Source of the DNA: CAXXHQ01 sp963665265
GTDB taxonomy: Bacteria > Planctomycetota > Planctomycetia > Pirellulales > Thermoguttaceae
Direction of reading: 5' to 3'
Length of the DNA stretch: 64,000 bases
Assembly (NCBI GenBank): GCA_963665265.2
Contig: OY762224.2
Coordinates: 620,001-684,000 of the forward strand
Position numbers and translations under genes: made by a program. Shown one piece after another: positions 50,457 to 59,217 of this stretch; position 1 is the stretch's first letter, and every line of letters starts with the position of its first letter. The notes below the pieces were generated by a model. That model made no database searches. It was not told the DNA's origin and saw nothing but the letters and a program-made list of their open reading frames with translations.

Positions 50457-51605
50457 CTACTCAATCGAATAGCGAATGCGAAATTCGAGCTTGGGCGAAT
50501 TAGGGTGCGTCGTTTCGATCGTCACTTGCGGCAGCTCTTCGTCGGGAACGCCCAGGCGACTGATCGTCGGCTCCCCCTTCGGAATCGAAATGTACAACTC
50601 GGTTTGCGTGAGTTGACCGTCTTTTATTTCTTTTGTCTCGCCGATGCGGACCGCGAACGGTCGCGGCGCGGCGGCTAGCTTATATTGAATCTGTTTTCGA
50701 TAGGCGCCTCGCGCCAGGAGCGTCAGCTTGCGCTCGCCCCCTTCGACGCTTTTCACCGAGCCAAAATGAAACGTGTTCTTATCGGCGTCCCATCCTCGAC
50801 CGAGAATGCGGATCTCCGGCGGCGCCGTTCCCTGAACGACGACCGAAGTATCCTGCTCGGGCTGGGCGTTCGTCCGGAGCCGAATTTTCTGCTGAAACGC
50901 CCCTTGAGGCAACCCCGGTTTGACCGTGACGACCAGTTGAGAACCGCTTTTCGCCTCTGACGCTTTTAACTCTTCACTCGATAGGGGGGTGATTTTCGCC
51001 TCGAAATACTTTTCAATCTCCTTATTCTCATACTCAACTGCCGAAACCGCGAAGTCGGTTTGGCGGAAGTTGAGTACGCGGAACGTGGCCGACTCGTCCC
51101 CTTCGGCCGAGCGGATATCTACCTCGGCCTCTTTGGGAATCACTCGCAGCGTCCCTTGAACCGTCCCTTTCACGACTAAGTCGAAGCGGAACAGCTTCGG
51201 ATCGTTGGCGAAATAGGTGGCCGAGTAACGGAACGGGCCTTCCTCGGCCGTCGGCGACCAACGCAGCGTGATTTCGCCCGACTTGCCTGGCTCGATCGTC
51301 TCGGGCGTCGCTTGAACGCCGAGCCGCTCGCTCGATTTTCCGCCGTCCGTCAGCGTCAACGTGGCCGAGCCTTCGTTCGTCAAATGAAAGACGTGGCTCC
51401 CGTCGTCGCTAATGCTCATCGTACCGCAGTCGTACTCCGTCGAGTCGAGTTTCAGACGCGGCTCCGGACGGTCGGGCTGCGTGACTCCGGTGCGGACCGT
51501 CACCGGATCGTTCGGGTATTCTTGTACCCGTCGATTAGCAAAATAGACTCCGAACGTCGCCCCGGCGATCAAGGCGACGAGGACGGCAAATGCGGTTACT
51601 TTCAT
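50457..51605 (-). CDS. DUF1573-domain membrane-anchored protein
   Basis: 382 residues with an N-terminal signal anchor (FAVLVALIAGATFGVYFA). The segment LDSTEYDCGTMSISDDGSHV followed by FHLTNEGSATLTLTD is the DUF1573 immunoglobulin-like domain. Two further beta-rich parts follow (TLRVIPKEAEVDIRSAEGDE; VVVQGTAPPEIRILGRGWD). Such proteins are common in Planctomycetes and Bacteroidetes, exported, and of unknown function. It is the first gene of the unit leading to the cytochrome lipoprotein (70 bases downstream) and lpxI. A TATAAT at 51686-51681 on the minus strand could be its -10. Confidence 0.88.
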   Translation of the reverse strand: MKVTAFAVLVALIAGATFGVYFANRRVQEYPNDPVTVRTGVTQPDRPEPRLKLDSTEYDCGTMSISDDGSHVFHLTNEGSATLTLTDGGKSSERLGVQATPETIEPGKSGEITLRWSPTAEEGPFRYSATYFANDPKLFRFDLVVKGTVQGTLRVIPKEAEVDIRSAEGDESATFRVLNFRQTDFAVSAVEYENKEIEKYFEAKITPLSSEELKASEAKSGSQLVVTVKPGLPQGAFQQKIRLRTNAQPEQDTSVVVQGTAPPEIRILGRGWDADKNTFHFGSVKSVEGGERKLTLLARGAYRKQIQYKLAAAPRPFAVRIGETKEIKDGQLTQTELYISIPKGEPTISRLGVPDEELPQVTIETTHPNSPKLEFRIRYSIE

Positions 51606-51959
51606 GTTATTCTACCAGTGGAAACATACTCTCTCGGACGGCGTCCGACCGCCGGATCGGCCGCTTGGAAGAATAGGCGAATTATAACACGGACTACGCC
51701 CCGGGCGAAGGGCGCGGCGATATGGGCATTGTTATCATTTAATTGCATATGGAGTGCGGGACGGTCCGCGAACCTCGAATTAAACTTGCAATGAATGATT
51801 TCGCGGAAGACTTGCTCCGCCGCGCAATCGCATCGAGACGGCGTCTCGCCTGGGGGGATATTCGACCGTTTTGCACGCAATAAAATGGGAACCGTTCGAC
51901 GATTGAAAGATGCCGGGAGTTCGCCGGTAGGAAAAACAACGCAAATCAGGAACTAATTA
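51606..51959. other. Intergenic region, divergent promoters
   Basis: About 355 bases between divergent genes. The minus-strand TATAAT at 51681-51686 is the only recognisable promoter element. No gene or repeat was seen. Confidence 0.45.
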
Positions 51960-53876
51960 ATGCTTCGCTCCATATTCGCATTTTTAACGGCGGCGGTCAT
52001 TACGGCGAACGTCGCTGCGGCGGCCGAACCGAAAAAAGTCGTCTTCGAGGGGAAAGTCTCGGAAACGAAATGGATGCTCCAAGAATTGGGCGACCTGCCC
52101 AAGGATTGGACCCCTTTCGAGTCGCTCACGCTCGATATGAAAGCCACTTCTCCGCAACGGTTTGAATTGCGAATCCACACGGCCGACGGCGTGCGAAAAA
52201 TTCATCTTCACCCGCTCGAAGGCGCGCGAGTTCGCGCCTCGATTCCGTTGAAGTACCTAAAAGGCGTCGATCGAGACGGAATGGACTTAGCCTCGCTGGG
52301 CAACAAGCCGCGCTGGTCGTATTGGATCAACCTGATGGGCCAGTACGGACCGTTAAAGGACGTGAAGGCCGTTTCCGTGGCGATGTTGGCGCCGATCGGA
52401 ACGCCGACGTTGGAAATCTATTCCGTTCACCTGGATAAAGACGCCCCCGGTGACGCCCTCCTCGAGCCGAAGCAGGTCGTCGACGAATTCGGCCAATGGA
52501 TGCTCGCCGATTGGCCGAACAAAGCGAAGACGCTCGACGAGTTGAAGACGGCCTGGACCGAGGAGGAGAAGAACCTCGCGCCCGGCGATTTCGGATACGA
52601 CAAATTCGGCGGCTACAAGGCCGTGCAATTGAAGGCCACCGGCTTCTTCCGCGTTGAAGACGTGGACGGCCGATGGTGGTTCGTCGATCCCGAAGGACAT
52701 CCGTTCTTTTCGGCCGGCGCCGACTGCATGGCGCCGTGGTCGATCACCCGCGTGCAATATCGAGAAGGAATTTTCACGGCCCTCCCGCCCGACACTTTGA
52801 AGCCGGAGATTCCGAAGGAAGAAATCCCCGAGGGAAAAGACGCGAAGACCATCGAACGGGAAATCCGCCGTTGGCTTTCGGGAAAGTCGTTCTACACCTG
52901 GAACCTTTCGCGACGTTTCGGCGCCGAGTGGGAATCGAAATGGGCCGACATGCAATTCCGCCGAATGCAGGCTTGGGGATTCAACACCGTGGCCAACTGG
53001 TCCGATCGTCAATTGCTTAACGCTGGCCGGGCGCCCTACGTCGTCATGATGCGCGGCTGGGGAATGGACTCCGAAACGATGGGCATGCCCGACGTCTATG
53101 ACCAAGGCTTTGAAAAGAAAATCGACGAGGCCGCGCGAAAAGATTGCGAGCGGCGAAAGAACGATCCGTATTTGATCGGCTATTTCGTGGCGAACGAACC
53201 CCCCTGGGCCGGCCGCGAGTTGGACGTCGTCGATTCGATTCTCGCCGGCAAACCTACCGCCACGCAAAAGACGCTTAAAGAGTACTTGGCCAAAGACGAC
53301 TCGAAGAAAAGTCGCAAGGAGTTCGTCTATCTCGCTTTCGAAAAGTTCATTAACACGGTGAACGCGGCGATTAAGAAAAACGACCCGAACCATTTGAACC
53401 TCGGCATGCGATTCGGCTCCGAAACGCCGGACCGAATGATCGAAGCTTCACGCGGCTTCGACGTCTTCAGCATCAACAGCTACGGCTACGAGGCCGACAA
53501 AAAGTTCATCGATCGCGCCTATAAAATCACCGGCAAGCCGGTCGTCATCGGCGAGTTCCATTTCGGAACGCCCGGCCGCGGAATGGCCCCCGGCCTGCTG
53601 CAAACGCGCGACCAAACCGAACGCGGCGTCGCCTATCGCTACTACGTCGAAAACGCGGCCGCCCATCCGGCCATGATCGGCGCGCATTGGTTCCAATGGA
53701 CCGACGAGCCGAACACCGGCCGAGCTGACGGCGAGAACTATAACATCGGCATGGTCGACGTCACCGATCGACCGTACAAAGAATTGACCGATGCCGTCAC
53801 CGCCACAAGCAAACGCCTCTACGACGTCCATGCCGGAAAGATCGCGCCGTTCGATCAAAAGGCGAAGGTGCAATAG
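51960..53876 (+). CDS. GH-A clan glycoside hydrolase, GH50 (beta-agarase)-like
   Basis: 638 residues with a signal peptide (SIFAFLTAAVITANVAAAAE). The first 160 residues resemble a beta-sandwich carbohydrate-binding part (KDWTPFESLTLDMKATSPQR). The catalytic part opens with GFFRVEDVDGRWWFVDPEGH then PFFSAGADC, a phrase typical of GH50 agarase-like enzymes. The likely acid/base Glu is in YFVANEPPW (Glu413) and the nucleophile Glu in VIGEFHFG (Glu532), spaced as in clan GH-A. It probably cuts a galactan or another beta-linked polysaccharide in the periplasm or outside. Several planctomycete paralogues have no tested substrate, so agarase activity is not assured. Confidence 0.85.
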   Translation: MLRSIFAFLTAAVITANVAAAAEPKKVVFEGKVSETKWMLQELGDLPKDWTPFESLTLDMKATSPQRFELRIHTADGVRKIHLHPLEGARVRASIPLKYLKGVDRDGMDLASLGNKPRWSYWINLMGQYGPLKDVKAVSVAMLAPIGTPTLEIYSVHLDKDAPGDALLEPKQVVDEFGQWMLADWPNKAKTLDELKTAWTEEEKNLAPGDFGYDKFGGYKAVQLKATGFFRVEDVDGRWWFVDPEGHPFFSAGADCMAPWSITRVQYREGIFTALPPDTLKPEIPKEEIPEGKDAKTIEREIRRWLSGKSFYTWNLSRRFGAEWESKWADMQFRRMQAWGFNTVANWSDRQLLNAGRAPYVVMMRGWGMDSETMGMPDVYDQGFEKKIDEAARKDCERRKNDPYLIGYFVANEPPWAGRELDVVDSILAGKPTATQKTLKEYLAKDDSKKSRKEFVYLAFEKFINTVNAAIKKNDPNHLNLGMRFGSETPDRMIEASRGFDVFSINSYGYEADKKFIDRAYKITGKPVVIGEFHFGTPGRGMAPGLLQTRDQTERGVAYRYYVENAAAHPAMIGAHWFQWTDEPNTGRADGENYNIGMVDVTDRPYKELTDAVTATSKRLYDVHAGKIAPFDQKAKVQ

Positions 53877-53915
53877 TAGAGCGTAGAGCATAGGGCGTAG
53901 GGAATAGGGTTTTTA
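53874..53915 (+). repeat. G-rich TAGGGCGTAGGG repeat directly after the glycosidase stop
   Basis: Repeats of TAGAGCGTAGAGCATAGGGC continuing into GTAGGGAATAGGGTTTTT. The TAG stop codon of the gene is its first unit. It is related to 44171-44210; the closing T-run could help termination. Confidence 0.5.
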
Positions 53916-54098
53916 CGCGTAATCGCTTCGCCCTTTCGCTCCGCGCATATTAACCGCCGTTATTGCCGTTCCGACCGCTTTAATTCGCCATCGTTCGCCG
54001 GTAAAATGAAGGTTTCGCTCGTTCGTCCCCTTTGATCGCCGCAATTTTTCGGCATAAGGCGGATCGCCGAGCGGTTTCCCTTTAGAATATTTCGGTGA

Positions 54099-55097
54099 AT
54101 GATGGTGAGCGGACGCGGTCGATTCAAGGCGAGTTGGTGGTTGCCGGGCGGACATTCGCAAACGCTTTGGCCGGTTCTTACGCGGCGCGTCTCTTTGAAC
54201 GCGCGGACCGAACGAATCGAACTCCCCGACGGCGACTTTCTACGCGTCGATTGGGTCAACGAAAAAAGCTCGGGTCCGATCGTCATTGTCCTTCCCGGCT
54301 TGCAGGGCGACATCGATTCCGCCTACGTCCGAGGAATTCTGCGGCAGTGCGAATCGCGAGGCTGGCGAGGCCTAGCCATGAACTATCGCGGTCACGGCGA
54401 GCCGAACCGATTCAAAGAGAGCTATCACTGCGGCATGACGACCGATTTGGATTTCCTCGTCCGCCGTATCATCGCGCAAGAGCCCGGCGTCACGATCGGA
54501 TTGGTCGGCTATTCGGTCGGCGCGAACATCTGCCTTAGGTGGCTCGGCGAATGCGGACGCGCCGGCGAACGCTTGCCGGTCGCCGCCGCCGTAGCCGTCT
54601 CGGCGCCGTTCAATCTCGGCGTGGTGGCAAAAAAAATCGAAAGCGGCCTCTCCCGCATCTATCAGTGGTATCTGCTGCGAAGCCTTCGGCGAGACGTGGC
54701 GAGAAAGATGAAGGCCCTCGGCGACGACTTCGGCATCAGCCGCCGCGAGCTGCGCGGCATGAACACGTTCTATAAGTTCGATGATCGGATCAGCGGCCCC
54801 TGGCATGGGTTCCGCAACGCCGAAGATTACTACTCGAAGACGCGCTCCGACAAATTGCTCGGCCATGTCTCGGTTCCGACCTTGATCGTCAACGCGACGG
54901 ACGATCCGTTCGTGCCGGCCCATCTGATTCCGAGCGCCGAGCAAGTTTCCGATAAAGTGACGTTGGAAGTGACCGACGGCGGCGGGCACCTCGGCTTCGT
55001 GGCCGGCCGTTGGCCCTGGTCGCAACGCTACTGGCTCGATTCGCGGGTTCCCGAATTCTTGGAGCCGCACTTAGGCCGAGATTTTGCGAATACTTAG
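54099..55097 (+). CDS. YheT-like alpha/beta hydrolase
   Basis: 332 residues. The N-terminus ASWWLPGGHSQTLWPVLTRR is the signature of the YheT/ABHD1-3 family. The alpha/beta-hydrolase core has VIVLPGLQGD (oxyanion region), MNYRGHGEPNR and the nucleophile elbow GYSVGAN with Ser139. The acid is probably in VNATDDPFVPA and the His in GGGHLGF. Family members are esterases or lipases of the cytoplasm or inner face of the membrane; natural substrates in bacteria are not settled. A rho-independent terminator follows at 55133-55160, so the gene is probably transcribed alone. Confidence 0.92.
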   Translation: MMVSGRGRFKASWWLPGGHSQTLWPVLTRRVSLNARTERIELPDGDFLRVDWVNEKSSGPIVIVLPGLQGDIDSAYVRGILRQCESRGWRGLAMNYRGHGEPNRFKESYHCGMTTDLDFLVRRIIAQEPGVTIGLVGYSVGANICLRWLGECGRAGERLPVAAAVAVSAPFNLGVVAKKIESGLSRIYQWYLLRSLRRDVARKMKALGDDFGISRRELRGMNTFYKFDDRISGPWHGFRNAEDYYSKTRSDKLLGHVSVPTLIVNATDDPFVPAHLIPSAEQVSDKVTLEVTDGGGHLGFVAGRWPWSQRYWLDSRVPEFLEPHLGRDFANT

Positions 55098-55132
55098 AGC
55101 GCATTCAGTTTAATTGAGCGTTTCTGGGCGCC

Positions 55133-55160
55133 GCTGGCTGCTTGCCAGCCAGCGCGTTTT
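55133..55160 (+). terminator. Rho-independent terminator after the YheT-like gene
   Basis: Stem GCTGGCTG / CAGCCAGC with a 5-base loop, then GCGTTTTATATAT. It is 35 bases beyond the stop codon. Confidence 0.75.
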
Positions 55161-55210
55161 ATATATAGCCCCGCTACAGTTGTTCGTGGCTTACTCTAGA
55201 GGAGTGTCAT

Positions 55211-55708
55211 GTGAACGATCATAGAAGCAACTGGAAATTTTCCAAGCGAGGACTGTTATTTGGAGCTGGCATCGGGGCGCTGTTGATTGCGAATATCTTC
55301 GGCCTGAAGGGGTTGTCCGTTGGTAAGCGTCAGGCATTGGAGCTAAGTTTTAAGGGACCGTTCAAATATGGCCAAGAATTGCCGATTGAAAATCGCCAAA
55401 ACGCCCCGGTTGCGATAAAGAAGATTGCATTTGCCGATCACGACTTGGGCGACTTTCTATTGGTTGAATTCAGCTTTAACGGAAAAAAAGAGCCGGGGCG
55501 GAAAATCGATTTGTCGGTTTTAGCTAGAGACGATTCAGGTCGAATTATTTTCCGGGAGAGCGTTACTTGTTTCGACGCAAGGATTCCGCCGTCTAGCCAA
55601 ATCCTAAATGAAGCTGGCGCCGCTTTTTCTGTAAACATGCGACCCATATCGCTTAACCAGATTTCCCCGGTAAAAATAGCAAGTTTAGAAATGTCGTTTT
55701 CGGAATAG
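55211..55708 (+). CDS. Small membrane-anchored protein of unknown function
   Basis: 165 residues from GTG 55211 (GAGGAG seven bases upstream; the ATG three bases earlier runs straight into a stop). An N-terminal basic stretch and one hydrophobic helix (RGLLFGAGIGALLIANIFGL) form a signal anchor. The rest looks like a beta-rich domain (LELSFKGPFKYGQELPIENR; LGDFLLVEFSFNGKK). Base composition is more AT-rich than the neighbours. No family is recognised; the pattern is reminiscent of immunoglobulin-like envelope proteins, but that is a guess. Confidence 0.65.
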   Translation: MNDHRSNWKFSKRGLLFGAGIGALLIANIFGLKGLSVGKRQALELSFKGPFKYGQELPIENRQNAPVAIKKIAFADHDLGDFLLVEFSFNGKKEPGRKIDLSVLARDDSGRIIFRESVTCFDARIPPSSQILNEAGAAFSVNMRPISLNQISPVKIASLEMSFSE

Positions 55709-56150
55709 AACTGTCGCGGTTCCAGGGAGTCTCAGGAAGATGCCAGGGCTCGAAAGGGAGGCGCCTCGCAACTTTCTATTCCTCCTTACAACTCCGTAGG
55801 GAACGCTTTCCTCGTTACCAGGCTCTGCTTGGTAACGCTCTCTCGGCACAGTTCCACCCCGTATTCACGCTGTAAACCCGGAAGGCCAAACTTGGAAACC
55901 TCTGCGAAAAGCCCTCATAGTTGACGCCTAACCAGGACCGATTAGACTGGTAGCGTCGGCCAATTGATTCGCATGGGGCGATTTTTCGCGCAATGCCCCC
56001 GCTTTTCCCGTCAACGCCAGTCCCGGTTTTTTTAATAATCGCGGTTTTTCGCCCAATCTCGACCGAGATCTCGCGAATACCTAGAGAACGTCGCTGTTCG
56101 CATTCGACGCTACTTTTGAACGAAATACTAACGAAAAGGACGATGCTTCG
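55709..56150. other. Intergenic region with a hairpin repeat
   Basis: About 440 bases between two plus-strand genes. It holds the family C hairpin at 55813-55837. No gene is supported; long minus-strand frames here run antisense into the next gene. Confidence 0.5.
55813..55837. repeat. Hairpin repeat family C
   Basis: CGTTACCA and TGGTAACG flank a 9-base loop (GGCTCTGCT). Single copy in this window, but of the same size and style as families A and B. Confidence 0.5.
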
Positions 56151-57497
56151 ATGAAAGTCGTTTGCCCTTACTGTAAGCAAGAGTGCGAAGTCTATCGCGG
56201 AATGGCCGGCAAATCGATCAAATGCCCGGCCTGCAATAAAAGTTACGCCATCATGCCGTTGGCGCGCGTCGCTTCGGAAGAGGACGATGATGAGGCCGCC
56301 GGCCAAAAAACCTTGCTCTATCTTTGCGCCTTCATTTTCACCGCCGTCTCTTTTTTGATCCTTTCGGTCATCTCGGCGATGCTTCGCGCCTCGCTCTTCG
56401 TCTACATTCCCTTGGCGGCCTTGGTCATTTCGCTGCCGTTCGCGTGCTTCCTTTACGTCTTGTTGGCCAAGGCGTTCGCCTTTAGCGGTCGGAAACGCGA
56501 AGTCTCGTTGTTTTTCGATTTGATCAAGCTCATCCTTTGGGATCCGACCGAAGGAATGCTGTTGCTGAAGAACAAAAAAATCACCTTTGTGGACGACTGC
56601 GTCGACGACGGCGGCGGTGCCCGATTTATTTTCCCATTGTTCGGCGAAGAAGTCGGCATTCGAGTTCCGCTGACCATCTTGCCGGCCGAGATCGAAAACA
56701 AGCAAGTCTACACCCGCGACTCGATTCCGTTGGATTTGCGGATGACGATTTGGTGGAAGGTTCGCGATTTACGCCTGTTTTATCTTTCCATCAGCAAAGA
56801 AGTGCACGAATTGGGCGAGCGCGGCTTCCGCGCCGAGAACGACGGACCGCTCATCGGTTTCGCCAATTTAGGATTGGATTTCGGAACGCGCCGACAGTTG
56901 GAATGCGCCGAAAGTTGGATTCGCATCTCGGCCGAGGAGGAGACCCGCGGCTTTACCGCCGAAATTAGCACAAGTTTGCTGGTGGCCGACAAAATTATGG
57001 CGATGCTGCCGTTGCAAATGATGAATCCGCCTCAAAAGATCGAATCGGCCGAGCCGCCGGTTTCGCCCGAGGAGTATATGCTGGAGCAAAAGGCGAATTT
57101 TCCCGTCGCAATGGAGTCGTTGCAAAATTACGAAGGAGCGCTCGGCGTCTATCAAACCGCGACGACGGCCCTCGCCGAGCGAATGCTGCCCAAGTTGAAC
57201 GCCCATCTCATGCCGAAGGGCTTAACGATCGACCGCATCGCCCTGCAAGAAGTCCAGCTCCCGCCCGCCATCCAGCAAAAAGCGATCGACGCCGCCAAGG
57301 CCTGGTACGGCTACATCGAAGCGCGACGTTTGGGAATGAGCGAGGCCGCCAAGGTCGAAGAACTGGCCAAAGTCATCGGCGCCGAACCGATCGGCGTGGC
57401 CGAGGCCCTCAAGAGTTATCAAGGCACGAACGTCAGCGTCGGCGTCTCCGGCCTGCTCGATCAACTGTTCGCCAAACTCGCGACCCCAGGAAAATAA
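56151..57497 (+). CDS. Zinc-ribbon and SPFH/Band 7-like membrane protein
   Basis: 448 residues. A zinc ribbon opens the protein (VVCPYCKQECEVY and IKCPACNK; Cys5, 8, 25, 28). Two membrane helices follow (CAFIFTAVSFLILSVISAML; VYIPLAALVISLPFACFLYV). The rest resembles an SPFH/Band 7 domain (LPAEIENKQVYTRDSIPLDL then RMTIWWKVRDLRLFY) ending in a long helix (QKAIDAAKAWYGYIEARRLG). SPFH proteins oligomerise at membranes and act as scaffolds or with proteases. The combination with a leading zinc ribbon is unusual. The Band 7 assignment is moderately sure. Confidence 0.75.
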   Translation: MKVVCPYCKQECEVYRGMAGKSIKCPACNKSYAIMPLARVASEEDDDEAAGQKTLLYLCAFIFTAVSFLILSVISAMLRASLFVYIPLAALVISLPFACFLYVLLAKAFAFSGRKREVSLFFDLIKLILWDPTEGMLLLKNKKITFVDDCVDDGGGARFIFPLFGEEVGIRVPLTILPAEIENKQVYTRDSIPLDLRMTIWWKVRDLRLFYLSISKEVHELGERGFRAENDGPLIGFANLGLDFGTRRQLECAESWIRISAEEETRGFTAEISTSLLVADKIMAMLPLQMMNPPQKIESAEPPVSPEEYMLEQKANFPVAMESLQNYEGALGVYQTATTALAERMLPKLNAHLMPKGLTIDRIALQEVQLPPAIQQKAIDAAKAWYGYIEARRLGMSEAAKVEELAKVIGAEPIGVAEALKSYQGTNVSVGVSGLLDQLFAKLATPGK

Positions 57498-57555
57498 TTT
57501 ATAGGGCGGGACGACGTTCCGCCCTACAAGCATCCTGAAAGGATGCCAGATATTA

Positions 57556-57824
57556 GCCCCGGGTGCGCAGCAACCCGGGGAAAACGATTCTCGCGTAAAA
57601 CCATCGACCTCGAAGAGGTCGCAGCCCGTCGGGTCAACGCCCCGTCGTTTGCCCAGACCAGGGCGAAGCCCTGGCGTTCGAAACAAAATCAAAACGCAAG
57701 GCCCAAAGAGCCGGCAATTCAATTCTCCTGTTTGCTAAAAACAAATGGTCGAATTCGGAGCGTCAATTTGAAGGGGACCTATGAGCGATTCGAGCGAATT
57801 CAATCCGTATTCCGCGTCAACGTT
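57556..57824 (+). repeat. 269-base direct repeat, copy 1 (leader and first codons of the 57781 gene)
   Basis: Nearly identical to 58449-58716, with about five substitutions and one indel. It contains three small hairpins (a CCCCGGG/CCCGGGG stem, GACCTC-GAA-GAGGTC and CCAGGGC-GAA-GCCCTGG), the ribosome-binding site and the first 14-15 codons of the downstream gene. Confidence 0.9.
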
Positions 57825-58344
57825 GGAGCTGGAGGCTTCGCCGCCAAGAAAAGTGAGTTGGATGAGGGGAAGCGCCTGGGCGGGACCATGCGGAGCGGCC
57901 GGTTTTGCCGTGCCGTATGCCGTTGCGACGTCGCTAACGTTAGCTAGATACTTTTTTTCCAGCTACTCGTGGCATGACGTGGTCGCCGATTTTCATGAGA
58001 TTCCTCAAAAATACTTGGCGGCCGGGATCGGCTGCGCGTTTGTCTTCGCTTTGGCGGCGTTTTTGAATTTTACGCCGGAAAAGAGAATCGGCTATGTGCG
58101 AGCGCTGATGTTGGTTGGACTAGTAACGCTAGCCGGGCTGTTTGCCGTAAGTTTCGTGTTGTATTTTCTGCCTCGGCAGGTCTATCAATCTCGTGGAGAA
58201 GAAGTGAACGCTGCGTCGTGGATACCGACAATTCTCATCCTCGGCATCCCTAGCCTTTACGTGGTCGCGCACGTTCTTTGGATAAGTCGCCAAATTCGTG
58301 CCCCAGGGGAAATTAAGACGCCGGAAAAATCATCCCGGGCCTAG
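57781..58344 (+). CDS. Small multi-pass membrane protein of unknown function
   Basis: 187 residues with GAAGGGG upstream. The N-terminus MSDSSEFNPYSASTLELEAS is polar and typical of planctomycete small membrane proteins of the NPYxxP-like kind. Four helices are predicted (AGFAVPYAVATSLTLARYFF; IGCAFVFALAAFLNF; ALMLVGLVTLAGLFAVSFVL; IPTILILGIPSLYVVAHVLW). No domain is recognised. Its upstream leader and first 14 codons are repeated at 58449-58716. Confidence 0.75.
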   Translation: MSDSSEFNPYSASTLELEASPPRKVSWMRGSAWAGPCGAAGFAVPYAVATSLTLARYFFSSYSWHDVVADFHEIPQKYLAAGIGCAFVFALAAFLNFTPEKRIGYVRALMLVGLVTLAGLFAVSFVLYFLPRQVYQSRGEEVNAASWIPTILILGIPSLYVVAHVLWISRQIRAPGEIKTPEKSSRA

Positions 58345-58448
58345 TTCTCCACCTTCGCGGCGCTGGCCGTTGTATTCTGTCGTGATGTAGGGTGGGCCGA
58401 GCGCAAGCGAGTCCCACCTGAGATATCCTAAAAGGACCTCAGCCAGAA

Positions 58449-58716
58449 GCCCCGGGTGCGCGGCACCCGGGGAAAACGATTCTCGCGTAAAACCATCGAC
58501 CTCGAAGAGGTCGCAGCCCGTCGGGCCAACGCCCCGTCGTTCGCCCAGACCAGGGCGAAGCCCTGGCGTTCGAAACAAAATCAAAACGCAAGGCCCAAAG
58601 AACCGGCAATTCAATTCTCCTGTTTGCTAAAAACAAATGGTCGAATTCGGAGCGTCAATTTGAAGGGGACTTATGAGCGATTCGAGCGAATTCAATCCGT
58701 ATTCCGCGTCAACGTT
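58449..58716 (+). repeat. 269-base direct repeat, copy 2
   Basis: A copy of 57556-57824 placed 892 bases downstream and ending within codon 15 of the duplicated gene start. The junction after ...TCAACGTT is abrupt. Confidence 0.9.
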
Positions 58717-58759
58717 AGCTCTCCGGGCCGTCTTAGCCCAACAGGCTAACATAAGATAG
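58673..58759 (+). pseudogene. Truncated copy of the 57781 gene start
   Basis: The first 14-15 codons (MSDSSEFNPYSASTL) match the intact gene, then the frame runs into unrelated sequence and stops after 28 residues. It retains the ribosome-binding site. It is a by-product of the 269-base duplication and unlikely to be functional. Confidence 0.7.
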
Positions 58760-58839
58760 CCCAGGGTTGCCGCGTAGCGCAGCGAAGCGGCTACCCTGGG
58801 ACAACGTCGCCCTCTCCTCCTTCAACCCTGAAAGGGTTG
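58760..58839. repeat. Two interspersed hairpins
   Basis: CCCAGGGT (58760) pairs with ACCCTGGG (58793), with an inner CCGC/GCGG pair. CAACCCT-GAA-AGGGTTG lies at 58823-58839. Both resemble the hairpins inside the 269-base repeat and in other gene gaps here. Confidence 0.55.
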
Positions 58840-59080
58840 CGTAATGAACGGTTGCCGATACGGCTGCCGCGATCCTACCTCTTTCGCCTGCCGCGACTTT
58901 CCTCCTTCATCCCTCCTCCTTCCTCCTTGCGTCTCTGTCCCCTACGCCCTTCTTGGCCTCTTTGCGATGAATCCTTATCGGCGAACAAGTTAAATCACGT
59001 TCATTCAATGCTAACTTAAGATCATCTCAACGCAGAATAACAAAATATTTATGCCGCCTCTTGCGCATCCTTCGTCGTTA

Positions 59081-59123
59081 AACTGCCAGTAAATAACTGG
59101 CAGTTAATCTAGAGGAATCCTCT
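59081..59123. promoter_or_regulatory. Two palindromes upstream of the GLUG gene (possible operator or terminator)
   Basis: AACTGCCAGT-AAATA-ACTGGCAGTT (59081-59105) is a perfect 10-base inverted repeat. AGAGGA-A-TCCTCT follows at 59111-59123. They lie 66-108 bases upstream of the -35 box. Neither is followed by a good T-run. Confidence 0.35.
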
Positions 59124-59188
59124 CCCTAATCTTTGCTGGTGTAAATAAACTAGCTGTTAATCTATTAATAAAATTCTGCGGAATATCA

Positions 59189-59217
59189 TTGACGTCTCTG
59201 TTAACCGCTGATACACT
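59189..59217 (+). promoter_or_regulatory. Sigma-70-type promoter of the GLUG protein gene
   Basis: TTGACG (59189-59194), a 17-base spacer and TACACT (59212-59217), with TG one base before the -10 (extended -10). Predicted start of transcription near 59224, giving a leader of about 165 bases. Confidence 0.65.
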
